Assembly (NCBI GenBank): GCA_036496585.1
Contig: DASXLB010000040.1
Location: 1 to 56,822 of the forward strand
DNA from: Vicinamibacterales bacterium
Lineage (GTDB): Bacteria > Acidobacteriota > Vicinamibacteria > Vicinamibacterales > 2-12-FULL-66-21
Direction: 5' to 3'
Length of the DNA stretch: 56,822 bases
Shown piece by piece: positions 8,914-16,926 of this stretch. Every line of letters starts with the position of its first letter. Within the stretch, counting starts at the first letter, position 1. Both the position numbers and the translations under genes were made by a program. The notes beneath the pieces were generated by a model, which did not search any database, had not been told where the DNA came from, and saw nothing but the letters and a program-made list of their open reading frames with translations.

Positions 8914-10314
8914 ATGGCTGCGCAAGGACTCGTCGACGCGTCTGGAACGGCGATTGAGGCCAAACGGCTGGAGCCGTTTCTCGCGGCGTTCCGCGGCACG
9001 GTGATCCGTCCAGGCGACAGCGACTACGACGCCGCGCGGCGCATCTGGAACGCCAGGATCGACAAGTACCCGGGCTTGATCGCGCGCTGCTCCGGGCTGG
9101 CGGACGTCATCGAGGCCGTTCGCTTGGCCCGTGAGCACGGTCTGCTGGTGGCGATCCGAGGCGGCGGCCACAATGTGGGGGGACGCGCACTCTGCGACGG
9201 CGGTCTCGTCATCGATCTGTCGCGCATGAAGGGCATCCACGTCGATCCGAAGGCACGACGGGCCCGAGTGCAGCCCGGGGTGCTGCTCGGCGAGCTCGAT
9301 CGCGAGACGCACGTCTTCGGCCTGACGGTGCCGATGGGCGTCGTCTCGAAGACCGGCGTGGCGGGCCTGACGCTGGGCGGCGGCGTCGGGTGGCTCGCCA
9401 GAAAATACGGGCTCGCCTGCGACCAGGTGATCTCGTTCGAAATGGTCACCGCCGATGGCGAGGTGCTGCAGGTCAGCGCCGACGAGCATCCGGATCTCTT
9501 CTGGGCGCTGCGCGGCGGCGGCGGCAACTTCGGCGTCGTGACCTCGTTCGAGTACCGTCTCCATCCCGTCAAGATGATCCTGGGCGGAATCGTCGTCCAT
9601 TCGCGGGACAGCGCCAGGGATCTGTTGCGCTTCTATCGAACGTTCACGCAATCGGCGCCCGACGAACTGGCCGCCTACGCGGCGCTGCTGCACACGCCGG
9701 ACGGCATGCCGGTGGCCGCGATCGCGGCCTGTTACTGCGGCGACCTGGCTGAAGGCGAGCGCCTGATAGCGCCGCTGCGATCGTTCGGCACGCCGATGGT
9801 GGACGCGATTCAGCCGATGCCGTTTCCAGCGATGCAGACGGTGTTCGACGCGGCGGTCCCCGACGGCCATCAGAACTACTGGAAGTCGGCGTTTCTCCGC
9901 GAGCTGAGCGACGAGGCGATCGACGTGGTCGTCCGCCACGCCAACGAGGCCTCGTCGCCGCTGACGGGAATCCTGATCGAGCAGTACGGCGGAGCGGCCA
10001 GTCGCGTCGGCATGCACGAAACCGCGTTCGCGCAGCGGCAGGCACAGTACGATCTGGGCATCCTCACCCAGTGGACCGATGTCGCCGACTCGGAGCGCCA
10101 CGTGAAGTGGACCCGCGATTTCTGGGACGCGATGAGCGTGTACGGCAGCGGCAGGTATCTGCTCAATTTCCTCGGCGAGGAAAGCGACGCGACGATCAGG
10201 GCCGCGTTCGGTGACAACTACGACCGCCTGGTCGAGGTGAAGACCAGGTACGATCCGGCCAACTTCTTCCGGGTCAATCAGAACGTGCAGCCCGGACCGG
10301 TGGCGACGGCCTGA
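8914..10314 (+). CDS. FAD-binding oxidoreductase of the berberine-bridge-enzyme type, 466 aa
   Basis: A PCMH-type FAD-binding domain covers about residues 45-220. RGGGHNVGG (residues 82-90) supplies His86, the usual site of covalent FAD attachment. GLTLGGGVGWLARKYGL follows near residue 150. The BBE C-terminal element is visible as YDPANFFRVNQNV at the end. The second covalent Cys of bicovalent members is not obvious. GGAGGG lies 3 nt before the ATG. Substrate is unknown; sugar or alkaloid-like alcohol oxidation is typical. The signal peptide is absent, so it is probably cytoplasmic. Confidence 0.9.
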   Translation: MAAQGLVDASGTAIEAKRLEPFLAAFRGTVIRPGDSDYDAARRIWNARIDKYPGLIARCSGLADVIEAVRLAREHGLLVAIRGGGHNVGGRALCDGGLVIDLSRMKGIHVDPKARRARVQPGVLLGELDRETHVFGLTVPMGVVSKTGVAGLTLGGGVGWLARKYGLACDQVISFEMVTADGEVLQVSADEHPDLFWALRGGGGNFGVVTSFEYRLHPVKMILGGIVVHSRDSARDLLRFYRTFTQSAPDELAAYAALLHTPDGMPVAAIAACYCGDLAEGERLIAPLRSFGTPMVDAIQPMPFPAMQTVFDAAVPDGHQNYWKSAFLRELSDEAIDVVVRHANEASSPLTGILIEQYGGAASRVGMHETAFAQRQAQYDLGILTQWTDVADSERHVKWTRDFWDAMSVYGSGRYLLNFLGEESDATIRAAFGDNYDRLVEVKTRYDPANFFRVNQNVQPGPVATA

Positions 10315-10356
10315 TCGGAGCATCCCGCCGTCCGATTTGAAAAAAGGAGCGACCGG

Positions 10357-11208
10357 ATGGGCTATCTCGACACGCAGGGCGCATTCGATGCCAGCATCAA
10401 TCGTGGCGTCCTGAGACACCGCTCGGCGCGACTCGACGCCCTCGTCGCCGCCATTGCGGCTTACATCAAAGCGCCGTCCCCGCGAGGGCTCGCCGACGTC
10501 GACTCGAAACTCAACGACTGGAAGCGCCAGGACCCGAAGGAATTCGCCGATCGCGGCGTGACGGTCGAATCGCAGCTGCGCTACGAGATCGGCGTGAAGG
10601 GCGTCGCTTTCTGGGGTACCGGCGTCCCCCGACTCGTCGATCCCACCTCGAATCCGAGTTACGAGCCGCAGCGTTGGAACGACAACTCGGTCGTGCAGTT
10701 TTCCACCAACTGCTACGCCTATGCGTGCAACGATCCGATGAACCACCCGGCGTTCGGGAAGCCGCAGCCCGGCCAGCTCGCCAACGCGCAGGCCACGCAG
10801 ATGGAAGACTGGGCGGTTCGCTACGCGGTCATGCAGGACGACCGGACGCGCAACGCGCAGCAGCTGCAGCGGCTGGTCCCGCTGGTCCGGCTGGTGGGGG
10901 AGGCCGTCCCGGACGCGGCGAACCTGCCCGGCTACTATCTCATCGCGCTGGTGACGGCGCCCAACACCGACTATCACTGGCTTCGCCAGGACCGCACGGG
11001 CATGTGGAGCCACAAACCGGGCTGGAGTCTGGCGACCGATCGCGACAGCGTCGGCAAGCTGATCTTCGACCCGCGAGAGGCAATCTTGCGCATCGACACC
11101 GGCGTGGCGGTCGTGCCGTACCACTTCACGACGTTCTATTTCGCGCCGAAGGGGGGCGTCCGCACCGGCGCTCTCGGCACGCTGCGGGCCCGGCGCGCCA
11201 CCCTCTGA
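10357..11208 (+). CDS. unknown protein with conserved-looking Cys/His motifs, 283 aa
   Basis: AAGGAG lies 7 nt before the ATG. No signal peptide or membrane segment is seen. The centre carries STNCYAYACND (Cys119, Cys124), followed after about 80 residues by DYHWLRQDRTGMWSHKPG (His207, His219). A Cys-then-His order with a motif of the NCYAYA type recalls papain-like or NlpC-like thiol hydrolases, but the match is not firm enough to name a family. The preceding FAD oxidase is 42 bp upstream on the same strand, so the two may be co-transcribed. Confidence 0.75.
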   Translation: MGYLDTQGAFDASINRGVLRHRSARLDALVAAIAAYIKAPSPRGLADVDSKLNDWKRQDPKEFADRGVTVESQLRYEIGVKGVAFWGTGVPRLVDPTSNPSYEPQRWNDNSVVQFSTNCYAYACNDPMNHPAFGKPQPGQLANAQATQMEDWAVRYAVMQDDRTRNAQQLQRLVPLVRLVGEAVPDAANLPGYYLIALVTAPNTDYHWLRQDRTGMWSHKPGWSLATDRDSVGKLIFDPREAILRIDTGVAVVPYHFTTFYFAPKGGVRTGALGTLRARRATL

Positions 11209-11263
11209 CCGGGGCCTGAAACAGGCTCGACGAATCGTGTAGGCTGTCGCCGAGGAGATACCC

Positions 11264-12802
11264 ATGTCCGTCAGACCGCGCGCCATCGTGCCAGGGACCG
11301 TGATACTGGCCGTGCTCGCCATCGGCGCCGCCCCGTCGTCGTCCATCGTGATGCTGACCAGCCAGCAGGACCACGACCGCCAGATGCGCGAGCTGAGGAT
11401 CTCTGGATTCCCGGCAGGCCCCGACGCCTACCAGGCCGCGACCTACGACGAAGCGACGGCCAATCCGTATCCAACCCTGCCGGATCCGCTGGTGATGAAC
11501 GACGGCGCCAAGGTCACCACGGCCGCGCAGTGGACGAAACGGCGCGCAGAGATCAAGGAGCTCTTCGATCGAGAGCTGTACGGCCGCGTGCCGAAGAACA
11601 TGCCGGCGGTGAAGTGGGAAGTTGTCAGCAGCGAGAAAGGCGTGCCGATGACCGCCGGTTTCGTTGGCGTCGCGCCGCAGCCGGTGAGCGAGATCCCGGT
11701 GGTCACCAAGCTGCTCGTCGGCCATGTCGACAACGCGTCGTATCCGTCGATCGCCGTCAACATCGGGATGACACTGGTGACGCCGGCGAATGCAACGGGG
11801 CCGGTGCCGATCGTCATGCAGTTCGGCGGCGGCGGTCCGAACCCGATGCCGCCCAACGACACGCCGAACCCGTGCGCACCGCCGCCCGGAACACCGGCGC
11901 GCGGTGCGGGCGCCGGGCGCGCGGGAGCGCCGCCCGCCGGCGCGCGCGGACCGGCCGGGCCGAACTGGCAGGCGCAGCTGCTGCAGAAGGGCTGGGGGTA
12001 CGCGATGCTCAACACCGCGAGCATTCAAGCCGACGCCGGCTGCGGGTTGACCGTCGGCATCATCGGCTTGATGAACAAGGGACAGCCGCGCAAGATGGAC
12101 GACTGGGGCTCGCTGCGCGCGCTGGCCTGGGGCGCCGATCGAGCGATGGACTATTTCGAAACCGACAAGGCCGTCGATGCCGGGCACGTCGGCGTCGAAG
12201 GGCATTCGCGCTGGGGCAAGGCCACGCTCGTCACGATGGCGTACGACAGCCGCTTCGCGATCGGCTATGTCAGCTCGTCGGGAGAAGGCGGAGCCAAGCT
12301 GCACCGCCGCAAGTACGGCGAGGTGATCGAGAATCTCAACGCCACCAACGAGTACCACTGGATGGCCGGCAACTTCATGAACTACGGCGGCCGCTGGGAT
12401 CAGCTGCCCGTCGATGCGCACGAGCTCATCGCGATGGTGGCGCCGCGTCCGCTGTTCCTGAGCGCCGGCAGCGGTCCGCTCACCGGCCCCGACGGCAGCT
12501 ATCAGCTGATGGCCGCCGATGATTCGCACTGTCAGCCGAATCGCGGCCCCTGCGCGACCCAGCCGGTCAACATTATGGACGCGTGGGTCGACGCGAGGGG
12601 CACGTTCCTGGCCGGCGTCGGCGCGGACCCTGTCTACCGGCTGCTCGGCAGGAAGGGGCTCGGCACGACGGAGTTTCCGAAGATGGAGACCGGGCTGATG
12701 GACGGCGACTTGTCGTTCCGCCAGCACGCCGGTCCGCACACCGACGCACCGAACTGGCCGGTGTTCCTCGAGTTCGCCGAGCGCGAGTTCAAGACGAAGT
12801 AA
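11264..12802 (+). CDS. CE15-like glucuronoyl esterase / alpha-beta hydrolase, 512 aa
   Basis: The N-terminus has a hydrophobic export segment (about residues 8-25). The CE15 nucleophile motif is GHSRWGK with Ser315. VSSSGEGG gives the acid Glu341, and HAGPHTDAPNW near the C-terminus gives the catalytic His (His488 or His492). CE15 enzymes cut the ester between lignin alcohols and glucuronic acid on xylan. A Gly/Ala/Pro/Arg-rich insert occupies residues 190-234 (positions 11831-11965), between the N-terminal strands and the nucleophile. GAGGAG lies 7 nt before the ATG. Points to degradation of plant cell wall, though the substrate has not been shown. Confidence 0.88.
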   Translation: MSVRPRAIVPGTVILAVLAIGAAPSSSIVMLTSQQDHDRQMRELRISGFPAGPDAYQAATYDEATANPYPTLPDPLVMNDGAKVTTAAQWTKRRAEIKELFDRELYGRVPKNMPAVKWEVVSSEKGVPMTAGFVGVAPQPVSEIPVVTKLLVGHVDNASYPSIAVNIGMTLVTPANATGPVPIVMQFGGGGPNPMPPNDTPNPCAPPPGTPARGAGAGRAGAPPAGARGPAGPNWQAQLLQKGWGYAMLNTASIQADAGCGLTVGIIGLMNKGQPRKMDDWGSLRALAWGADRAMDYFETDKAVDAGHVGVEGHSRWGKATLVTMAYDSRFAIGYVSSSGEGGAKLHRRKYGEVIENLNATNEYHWMAGNFMNYGGRWDQLPVDAHELIAMVAPRPLFLSAGSGPLTGPDGSYQLMAADDSHCQPNRGPCATQPVNIMDAWVDARGTFLAGVGADPVYRLLGRKGLGTTEFPKMETGLMDGDLSFRQHAGPHTDAPNWPVFLEFAEREFKTK

Positions 12803-12809
12803 GGCCGCG

Positions 12810-13613
12810 CTACGGCGCCCAGTAGACGATGCCGGCCCGCACGTGCTGGACGTGCAGTTCGGGGACGATCGGCCGCAGCCAGTCGGCCATTTCCTGCATC
12901 CCCGATTCCTCGGACATGTTGTGGCCGAGGACGATCCAGCCCTTCGGCACTCCGAGCGCCGCCGCGTCCATCACATACTCGGGACTGTCGAACGTCCCTT
13001 CGATTTCGCGCTGCTCGCCGCCGATCACGACGTCGACGTCGAACGTGTTCACGGCCGGCGTCGCCATGCCGGCGCCCACCGCAATCCGGCTCACCTTGGC
13101 GTTGGGATCGCCGACAACCCTGATCGCCGCGTCGCCGCGGATCTTCTTCACGCGCGCCGCCAGCTCGCCAAGCGTCGTCTCGGCAATCACGAAGCGGTGC
13201 GAGTTCGGCGCGGTTTCGGTCGCCGGGTCGAGACCGACCTCGCGCGCGGTGCCCGAAAAGGTGAAGTCGGGCCGCTGCCTGTGCATGTGGTCGTGGATCC
13301 GGAAGATCACGATCTCGTGCTGCGTCATGAACTCGATCTTCCGCCTGTAGACGAGCGGATCGGCTTCGGCGACCAGCGTGTTGTCGGGATCGTTCCAGTA
13401 TGTGTCCTCGTGCGTGACGATCATGTTGAGACCGCGCTCGCTGGCCCTGGTGATCGCCTCGAACGTGCCCATGAACGTGGTGGCGACACCGGTGACCACG
13501 GTGTCAGGGCCGCCAAACTTGAAGCGGTCGCGCGTCGAGGCGTCGCTCCAGGCGACCCCTTCCACCGCCATCACCGCCTTGATCCGGTTGACGATCTCGC
13601 CGGCGGTCAGCAC
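12810..13613 (-). CDS. Nif3-like dinuclear metal centre protein, 267 aa
   Basis: The start is the GTG at 13613, which overlaps the TAG of the upstream gene; a longer in-frame reading exists but is antisense to the preceding gene's own frame. The protein has NIF3-type features: THEDTYWND near residue 60, RIHDHMHR near residue 100, and GHNMSEESGM near the C-terminus, where His and Glu residues can hold two metal ions. NIF3-family proteins form hexameric toroids and their reaction is mostly unknown. It has no signal peptide, in contrast to its partner. Confidence 0.85.
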   Translation of the reverse strand: MLTAGEIVNRIKAVMAVEGVAWSDASTRDRFKFGGPDTVVTGVATTFMGTFEAITRASERGLNMIVTHEDTYWNDPDNTLVAEADPLVYRRKIEFMTQHEIVIFRIHDHMHRQRPDFTFSGTAREVGLDPATETAPNSHRFVIAETTLGELAARVKKIRGDAAIRVVGDPNAKVSRIAVGAGMATPAVNTFDVDVVIGGEQREIEGTFDSPEYVMDAAALGVPKGWIVLGHNMSEESGMQEMADWLRPIVPELHVQHVRAGIVYWAP

Positions 13614-14701
13614 TACAGCGGCCTCCAGTAGGGATCCCCCGCCGGGATGCACCGAATCGGTACCTCGGCGACGATGGTCTTCAGCCAGTCGGCGCAGACC
13701 TGCATCCCCGGCGCTTCGTTGACGACGCGGCCGATCGAGACGAAGCCCTTCTTCAGGCCGGCGAATGCAACGTCCTGCACGTAGGTGGCCGACTCCCACT
13801 CCTGGACCTCGCCAGTGATGATGACGTCGGCTGCCGGCAGCATCGCGATCGCATCCTTGATGAGCGTGAATCCTGGCAGCAGCCCGACTCTCCGCACCGT
13901 CAGCGTCCGATCTCCGACCGCGCGGATGCCGCCGCGGGCGCCGAGTGCTTTCTTCAGCTGGCCGGCGAGCGTGTCGAATGCGATCGCAGGGATCTCGTAG
14001 CTGCGCGCGTCTTCGCCGGCTTTGTACTTCGTCCAGCCCATCGCCGCCGCCAGGCCCAGCGCGCGCGGGTCCGGGTTGCGCCGGTTCCAATGCTCGGTCA
14101 GACGGTAGATCACCAGCTTGTGCTGATCGATGAAAGTGTTCTTCCCGCTGTAGACCGGATCGGCGGGAGGGCTCGCCGCGCCGGCGGCGAACGCGCCGCG
14201 CTGCGACGGCGGCACCACCGCTTCGGGCAGTGGCGGCGCCGGCGGCATCGGCGCCGAGGCGCCGGTACCAGGGCCGCTGATGGCGGCAGGCGAGGCTGGC
14301 GGCGTCGTGCCGGCACCGCCGCCGCGCGGCGCGCCGCGGGCGCCACCGGCGCCAGGGCCGCCGCCGCGTGCCGGCAGTTCCCGCAGGTCGGCTCGCGAGT
14401 AGAAGGTCGGCGCCGCAGTGATGACCAGATTCGCGCCGGCCTGGACCGCCTTCCGCAGCACCTCCAGCGTTGCCATCGACGTGGTGACGACGCCGGTCAC
14501 CACGGTCGACGGATCGCCGGCCTTGAACGTGTCGACGCCATCGTCGCTCCAGTCGACGCCGACGTTCTTCCTGATGCGTTCGACGACCTCTTGTGCAGTC
14601 AGGCCGTTCGAGGCCGGCGCGAATCCACCCACCAGGAATGGCGCGCCGGCCGCGCCGGCGGCGGTCAGTGCCACGAATTCGCGTCTCGATAGGGGCGACA
14701 T
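13613..14701 (-). CDS. exported Nif3-like paralogue, probably without metal ligands, 362 aa
   Basis: The ATG at 14701 has CGGAGAG 4 nt upstream and starts a Tat-like signal: SRREFVALTAAG, ending near residue 30. The rest is homologous in order to the downstream Nif3-like gene. However, THED becomes TAAP (residue 96 region), HDHMHR becomes TEHWNR, and GHNMSEESGM becomes GRVVNEAPGM, so most metal-binding His residues are gone. Residues 112-183 are a Gly/Ala/Pro/Arg-rich insert absent from the paralogue. It overlaps the next gene by one base (TAGTG), so both are made together. An exported, non-catalytic partner is the likely reading. Confidence 0.82.
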   Translation of the reverse strand: MSPLSRREFVALTAAGAAGAPFLVGGFAPASNGLTAQEVVERIRKNVGVDWSDDGVDTFKAGDPSTVVTGVVTTSMATLEVLRKAVQAGANLVITAAPTFYSRADLRELPARGGGPGAGGARGAPRGGGAGTTPPASPAAISGPGTGASAPMPPAPPLPEAVVPPSQRGAFAAGAASPPADPVYSGKNTFIDQHKLVIYRLTEHWNRRNPDPRALGLAAAMGWTKYKAGEDARSYEIPAIAFDTLAGQLKKALGARGGIRAVGDRTLTVRRVGLLPGFTLIKDAIAMLPAADVIITGEVQEWESATYVQDVAFAGLKKGFVSIGRVVNEAPGMQVCADWLKTIVAEVPIRCIPAGDPYWRPL

Positions 14702-14889
14702 CAGGCTCTCCGGGCGCATCCTAACATCCTGGGGCGGACCGCCCAGGGCTCCGGAAACGCGCCGTTCCTCCGGCCCGCCGGAGCCGCGGCGGCGCGGGCG
14801 GCGGCGATGCGGCCGCGAAGTCCTCTGCCTCCAGCAGTTTCGAGCACCCGCCGGCGCGACTGTGCCGCGGCCCGCCTCCTGCTTGGCGT
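14702..14889. promoter_or_regulatory. divergent control region between the Nif3-like pair and malic enzyme
   Basis: ATCCTAACAT at 14718-14727 has the two-way form ANNNTANNNT: TAGGAT on the minus strand, 16 nt before the Nif3-like start, and TAACAT on the plus strand. Next to it lie two inverted repeats. CCTGGGGCGG with CCGCCCAGG (14728-14747, one bulge) is the first. GGCTCCGG at 14747-14754 with CCGGAGCC at 14778-14785 is the second. They could be operators or leader hairpins for malic enzyme, whose leader would be about 155 nt long. Confidence 0.35.
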
Positions 14890-16506
14890 ATGCCTTCCGC
14901 GCGCAAACGCGGTGCCGATATCCTCCGCGACAAGACACTCAATCGCTCCATCACGTTCACCCGCAAGGAGCGCGAGCGGCTCGGGCTCACCGGGCTGCTG
15001 CCGTACTGTGTCTCGACCGAACGCGGGATGGTCGATCGCGTCATGGAAAACCTGGATCGGCTGCCGCGCGACATTGACCGTTACATGCTGCTGTCGTCGC
15101 TGCAGGAGCGCAATGAACGCCTCTTCTATCAGACGGTAATCGCGCACGTCGATCGGATCCTGCCGATCATCTACACACCGACGGTCGGCGACGCGTGCCG
15201 CGAGTTCTCGCACATCGCGCGCGAGCCGAAGGGCTTCTTCATCACGCCGGCCGAACGCGGATCGATCCGCCGCATCCTCGGCAACTGGCCGCAGCGCGAC
15301 ATCCGCGTCATCGTCGTCACCGACGGACACCGGATCCTCGGCCTCGGCGATCTCGGGGCCAACGGCATGGGGATTCCGATCGGCAAGCTCGCCCTCTACA
15401 GCGCCTGCGCCGGCATCGATCCCCGCTTGTGTCTGCCGGTCACGATCGACGCCGGCACCGACAACGCGGCGCTGCGGGACGACGCCCTCTATCTCGGGTA
15501 TCCGCGGCCGCGCCTGCGGGGGAAGGCGTACTTCGATTTGATCGACGAGTTCGTGCAGGCCGTCCAGGCGCGCTACCCGCGGGCGCTGATCCAGTTCGAG
15601 GACTTCCTCACGCCCAACGCCTACGCCCTCCTGCACCGTTATCGCGATCAGGTCCTCTGCTTCAACGACGACATCCAGGGCACGGCGGCGGTGGCGCTTG
15701 CCGGCGTGTATGCCTCGACCCGCCTGACCGGCCGCAGGTTCAGGGACCTGCGGATCATGTTCCTGGGCGCGGGATCGGCCGCGACCGGGATCGCCGACCT
15801 CGTCGCCGCGGCGCTCGTCGAGGAGGGGCTCGGCCGCGACGAGGCGCGGCAGCGGCTGGCGTTCGTCGACGTCAACGGGCTGGTCGTGAAGCGCCGCCGC
15901 GATCTCCTCGAGCACAACCTGCCGTATGCGCTCGACCGGGAGCCACTCGCCTTCCTCGACGCGATCGAGGCGATCCGGCCCGACATCCTGATTGGCGCGA
16001 CCGGCGCGCCGGGGACATTCACGCGGGCGGTGATCAAGCGGATGAGCGCAATCAGCGAGCGCCCGGTGATCTTCGCGCTGTCGAACCCGACGTCGAAGGC
16101 CGAGTGCACGGCCGAGCAAGCCTATGCCTGGAGCGGCGGCCGCGCCATCTTCGCGAGCGGCAGTCCCTTTGCGCCCGTCACTCTCGCCGGGCGCACCTGG
16201 CGGCCGGCGCAGGGCAACAACGCTTACGTGTTCCCGGGCATTGGTCTGGGCGCCGTCGCCTGCGACGCGCGCCGGCTGCCTGACGACATCTTCCTGACGG
16301 CCGCGCGGACGCTGGCCGGCCTGGTGCGGCAGCGGGATCTCGACCAGGGCGCGTTGTATCCGCCGCTTGCCGAGATCCGTCAGATCTCGCTGGCGATTGC
16401 CGAGGCGGTCGCCACCAAGGTGTACGCGATGAAACTGGCACGCCGGCCGCTCCCGAAGAGCGTGCGCCGCTCGATCCAGGCGCTCGTCTACGAGCCGTCG
16501 CGGTGA
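14890..16506 (+). CDS. maeA: NAD-dependent malic enzyme, 538 aa
   Basis: Oxidatively decarboxylates malate to pyruvate, linking the TCA cycle with pyruvate. The length and order match the large (about 540-570 aa) malic enzymes. IYTPTVGDACREFS with the catalytic Tyr lies near residue 98, and GLGDLGANGMGIPIGK near residue 155. The acid/Lys region TIDAGTDN lies near residue 190, metal-binding FNDDIQGTAAV near residue 258, and the Rossmann motif LGAGSAATGI near residue 295. No clear ribosome binding site precedes the ATG. It overlaps the next gene by 4 bases. Pyruvate kinase lies further along the window. Confidence 0.93.
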   Translation: MPSARKRGADILRDKTLNRSITFTRKERERLGLTGLLPYCVSTERGMVDRVMENLDRLPRDIDRYMLLSSLQERNERLFYQTVIAHVDRILPIIYTPTVGDACREFSHIAREPKGFFITPAERGSIRRILGNWPQRDIRVIVVTDGHRILGLGDLGANGMGIPIGKLALYSACAGIDPRLCLPVTIDAGTDNAALRDDALYLGYPRPRLRGKAYFDLIDEFVQAVQARYPRALIQFEDFLTPNAYALLHRYRDQVLCFNDDIQGTAAVALAGVYASTRLTGRRFRDLRIMFLGAGSAATGIADLVAAALVEEGLGRDEARQRLAFVDVNGLVVKRRRDLLEHNLPYALDREPLAFLDAIEAIRPDILIGATGAPGTFTRAVIKRMSAISERPVIFALSNPTSKAECTAEQAYAWSGGRAIFASGSPFAPVTLAGRTWRPAQGNNAYVFPGIGLGAVACDARRLPDDIFLTAARTLAGLVRQRDLDQGALYPPLAEIRQISLAIAEAVATKVYAMKLARRPLPKSVRRSIQALVYEPSR

Positions 16507-16922
16507 TCGGACGTCTCCTGGCCGGCTTCGGCCTGATGGCGCTCTGCGTGACGATTCACGCGGTCGGCGTCAGCGCCGCGCTCAACCGGGTGCAGCGCGT
16601 CGCGCCGCAGGCGAAGACGTTGTGGCGCGAGACACTGCTGCTCGTGTTCGTCGCGGTGTCGGTGGTCCTGCTGCACCTCGCCGAGATCGGCGCCTGGGCC
16701 GCACTCTACGTCTGGAGCGGCGCGCTCGCCGATCTGTCGTCGGCACTCTACTTCAGCGCGGTCACCTACACGACGACCGGCTACGGCGACATCGTGCTGC
16801 CGCCGCTCTGGCACTTCGACGTCGGCATCGAGGCGCTGACGGGAATCCTGATGTGCGGGTGGTCGACGGGCTTTTTCTTCGCCGTGGTCGTCCAGCTCCG
16901 CGATGCCAATGCGAGGCGCTGA
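16503..16922 (+). CDS. two-helix potassium-channel-like protein, 139 aa
   Basis: GTG start overlapping the TGA of the malic enzyme gene (GTGA). Three hydrophobic segments are visible: about residues 4-26, 44-70 and 105-128. Between the last two a pore helix is followed by TTTGYGD, the K+ selectivity filter of ion-transport-2 channels. There is no cytoplasmic regulatory domain, so the product resembles a minimal KcsA-like pore with an extra N-terminal helix. It ends 4 bp before a convergent gene. Confidence 0.85.
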   Translation: MIGRLLAGFGLMALCVTIHAVGVSAALNRVQRVAPQAKTLWRETLLLVFVAVSVVLLHLAEIGAWAALYVWSGALADLSSALYFSAVTYTTTGYGDIVLPPLWHFDVGIEALTGILMCGWSTGFFFAVVVQLRDANARR

Positions 16923-16926
16923 CCGT

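Noticed and set aside
8890-11346. Minus-strand frame of 818 codons opposite the FAD oxidase and the Cys/His gene
   Set aside because: It is the antisense shadow of two plus-strand genes with motifs and ribosome binding sites; the product has no domain.
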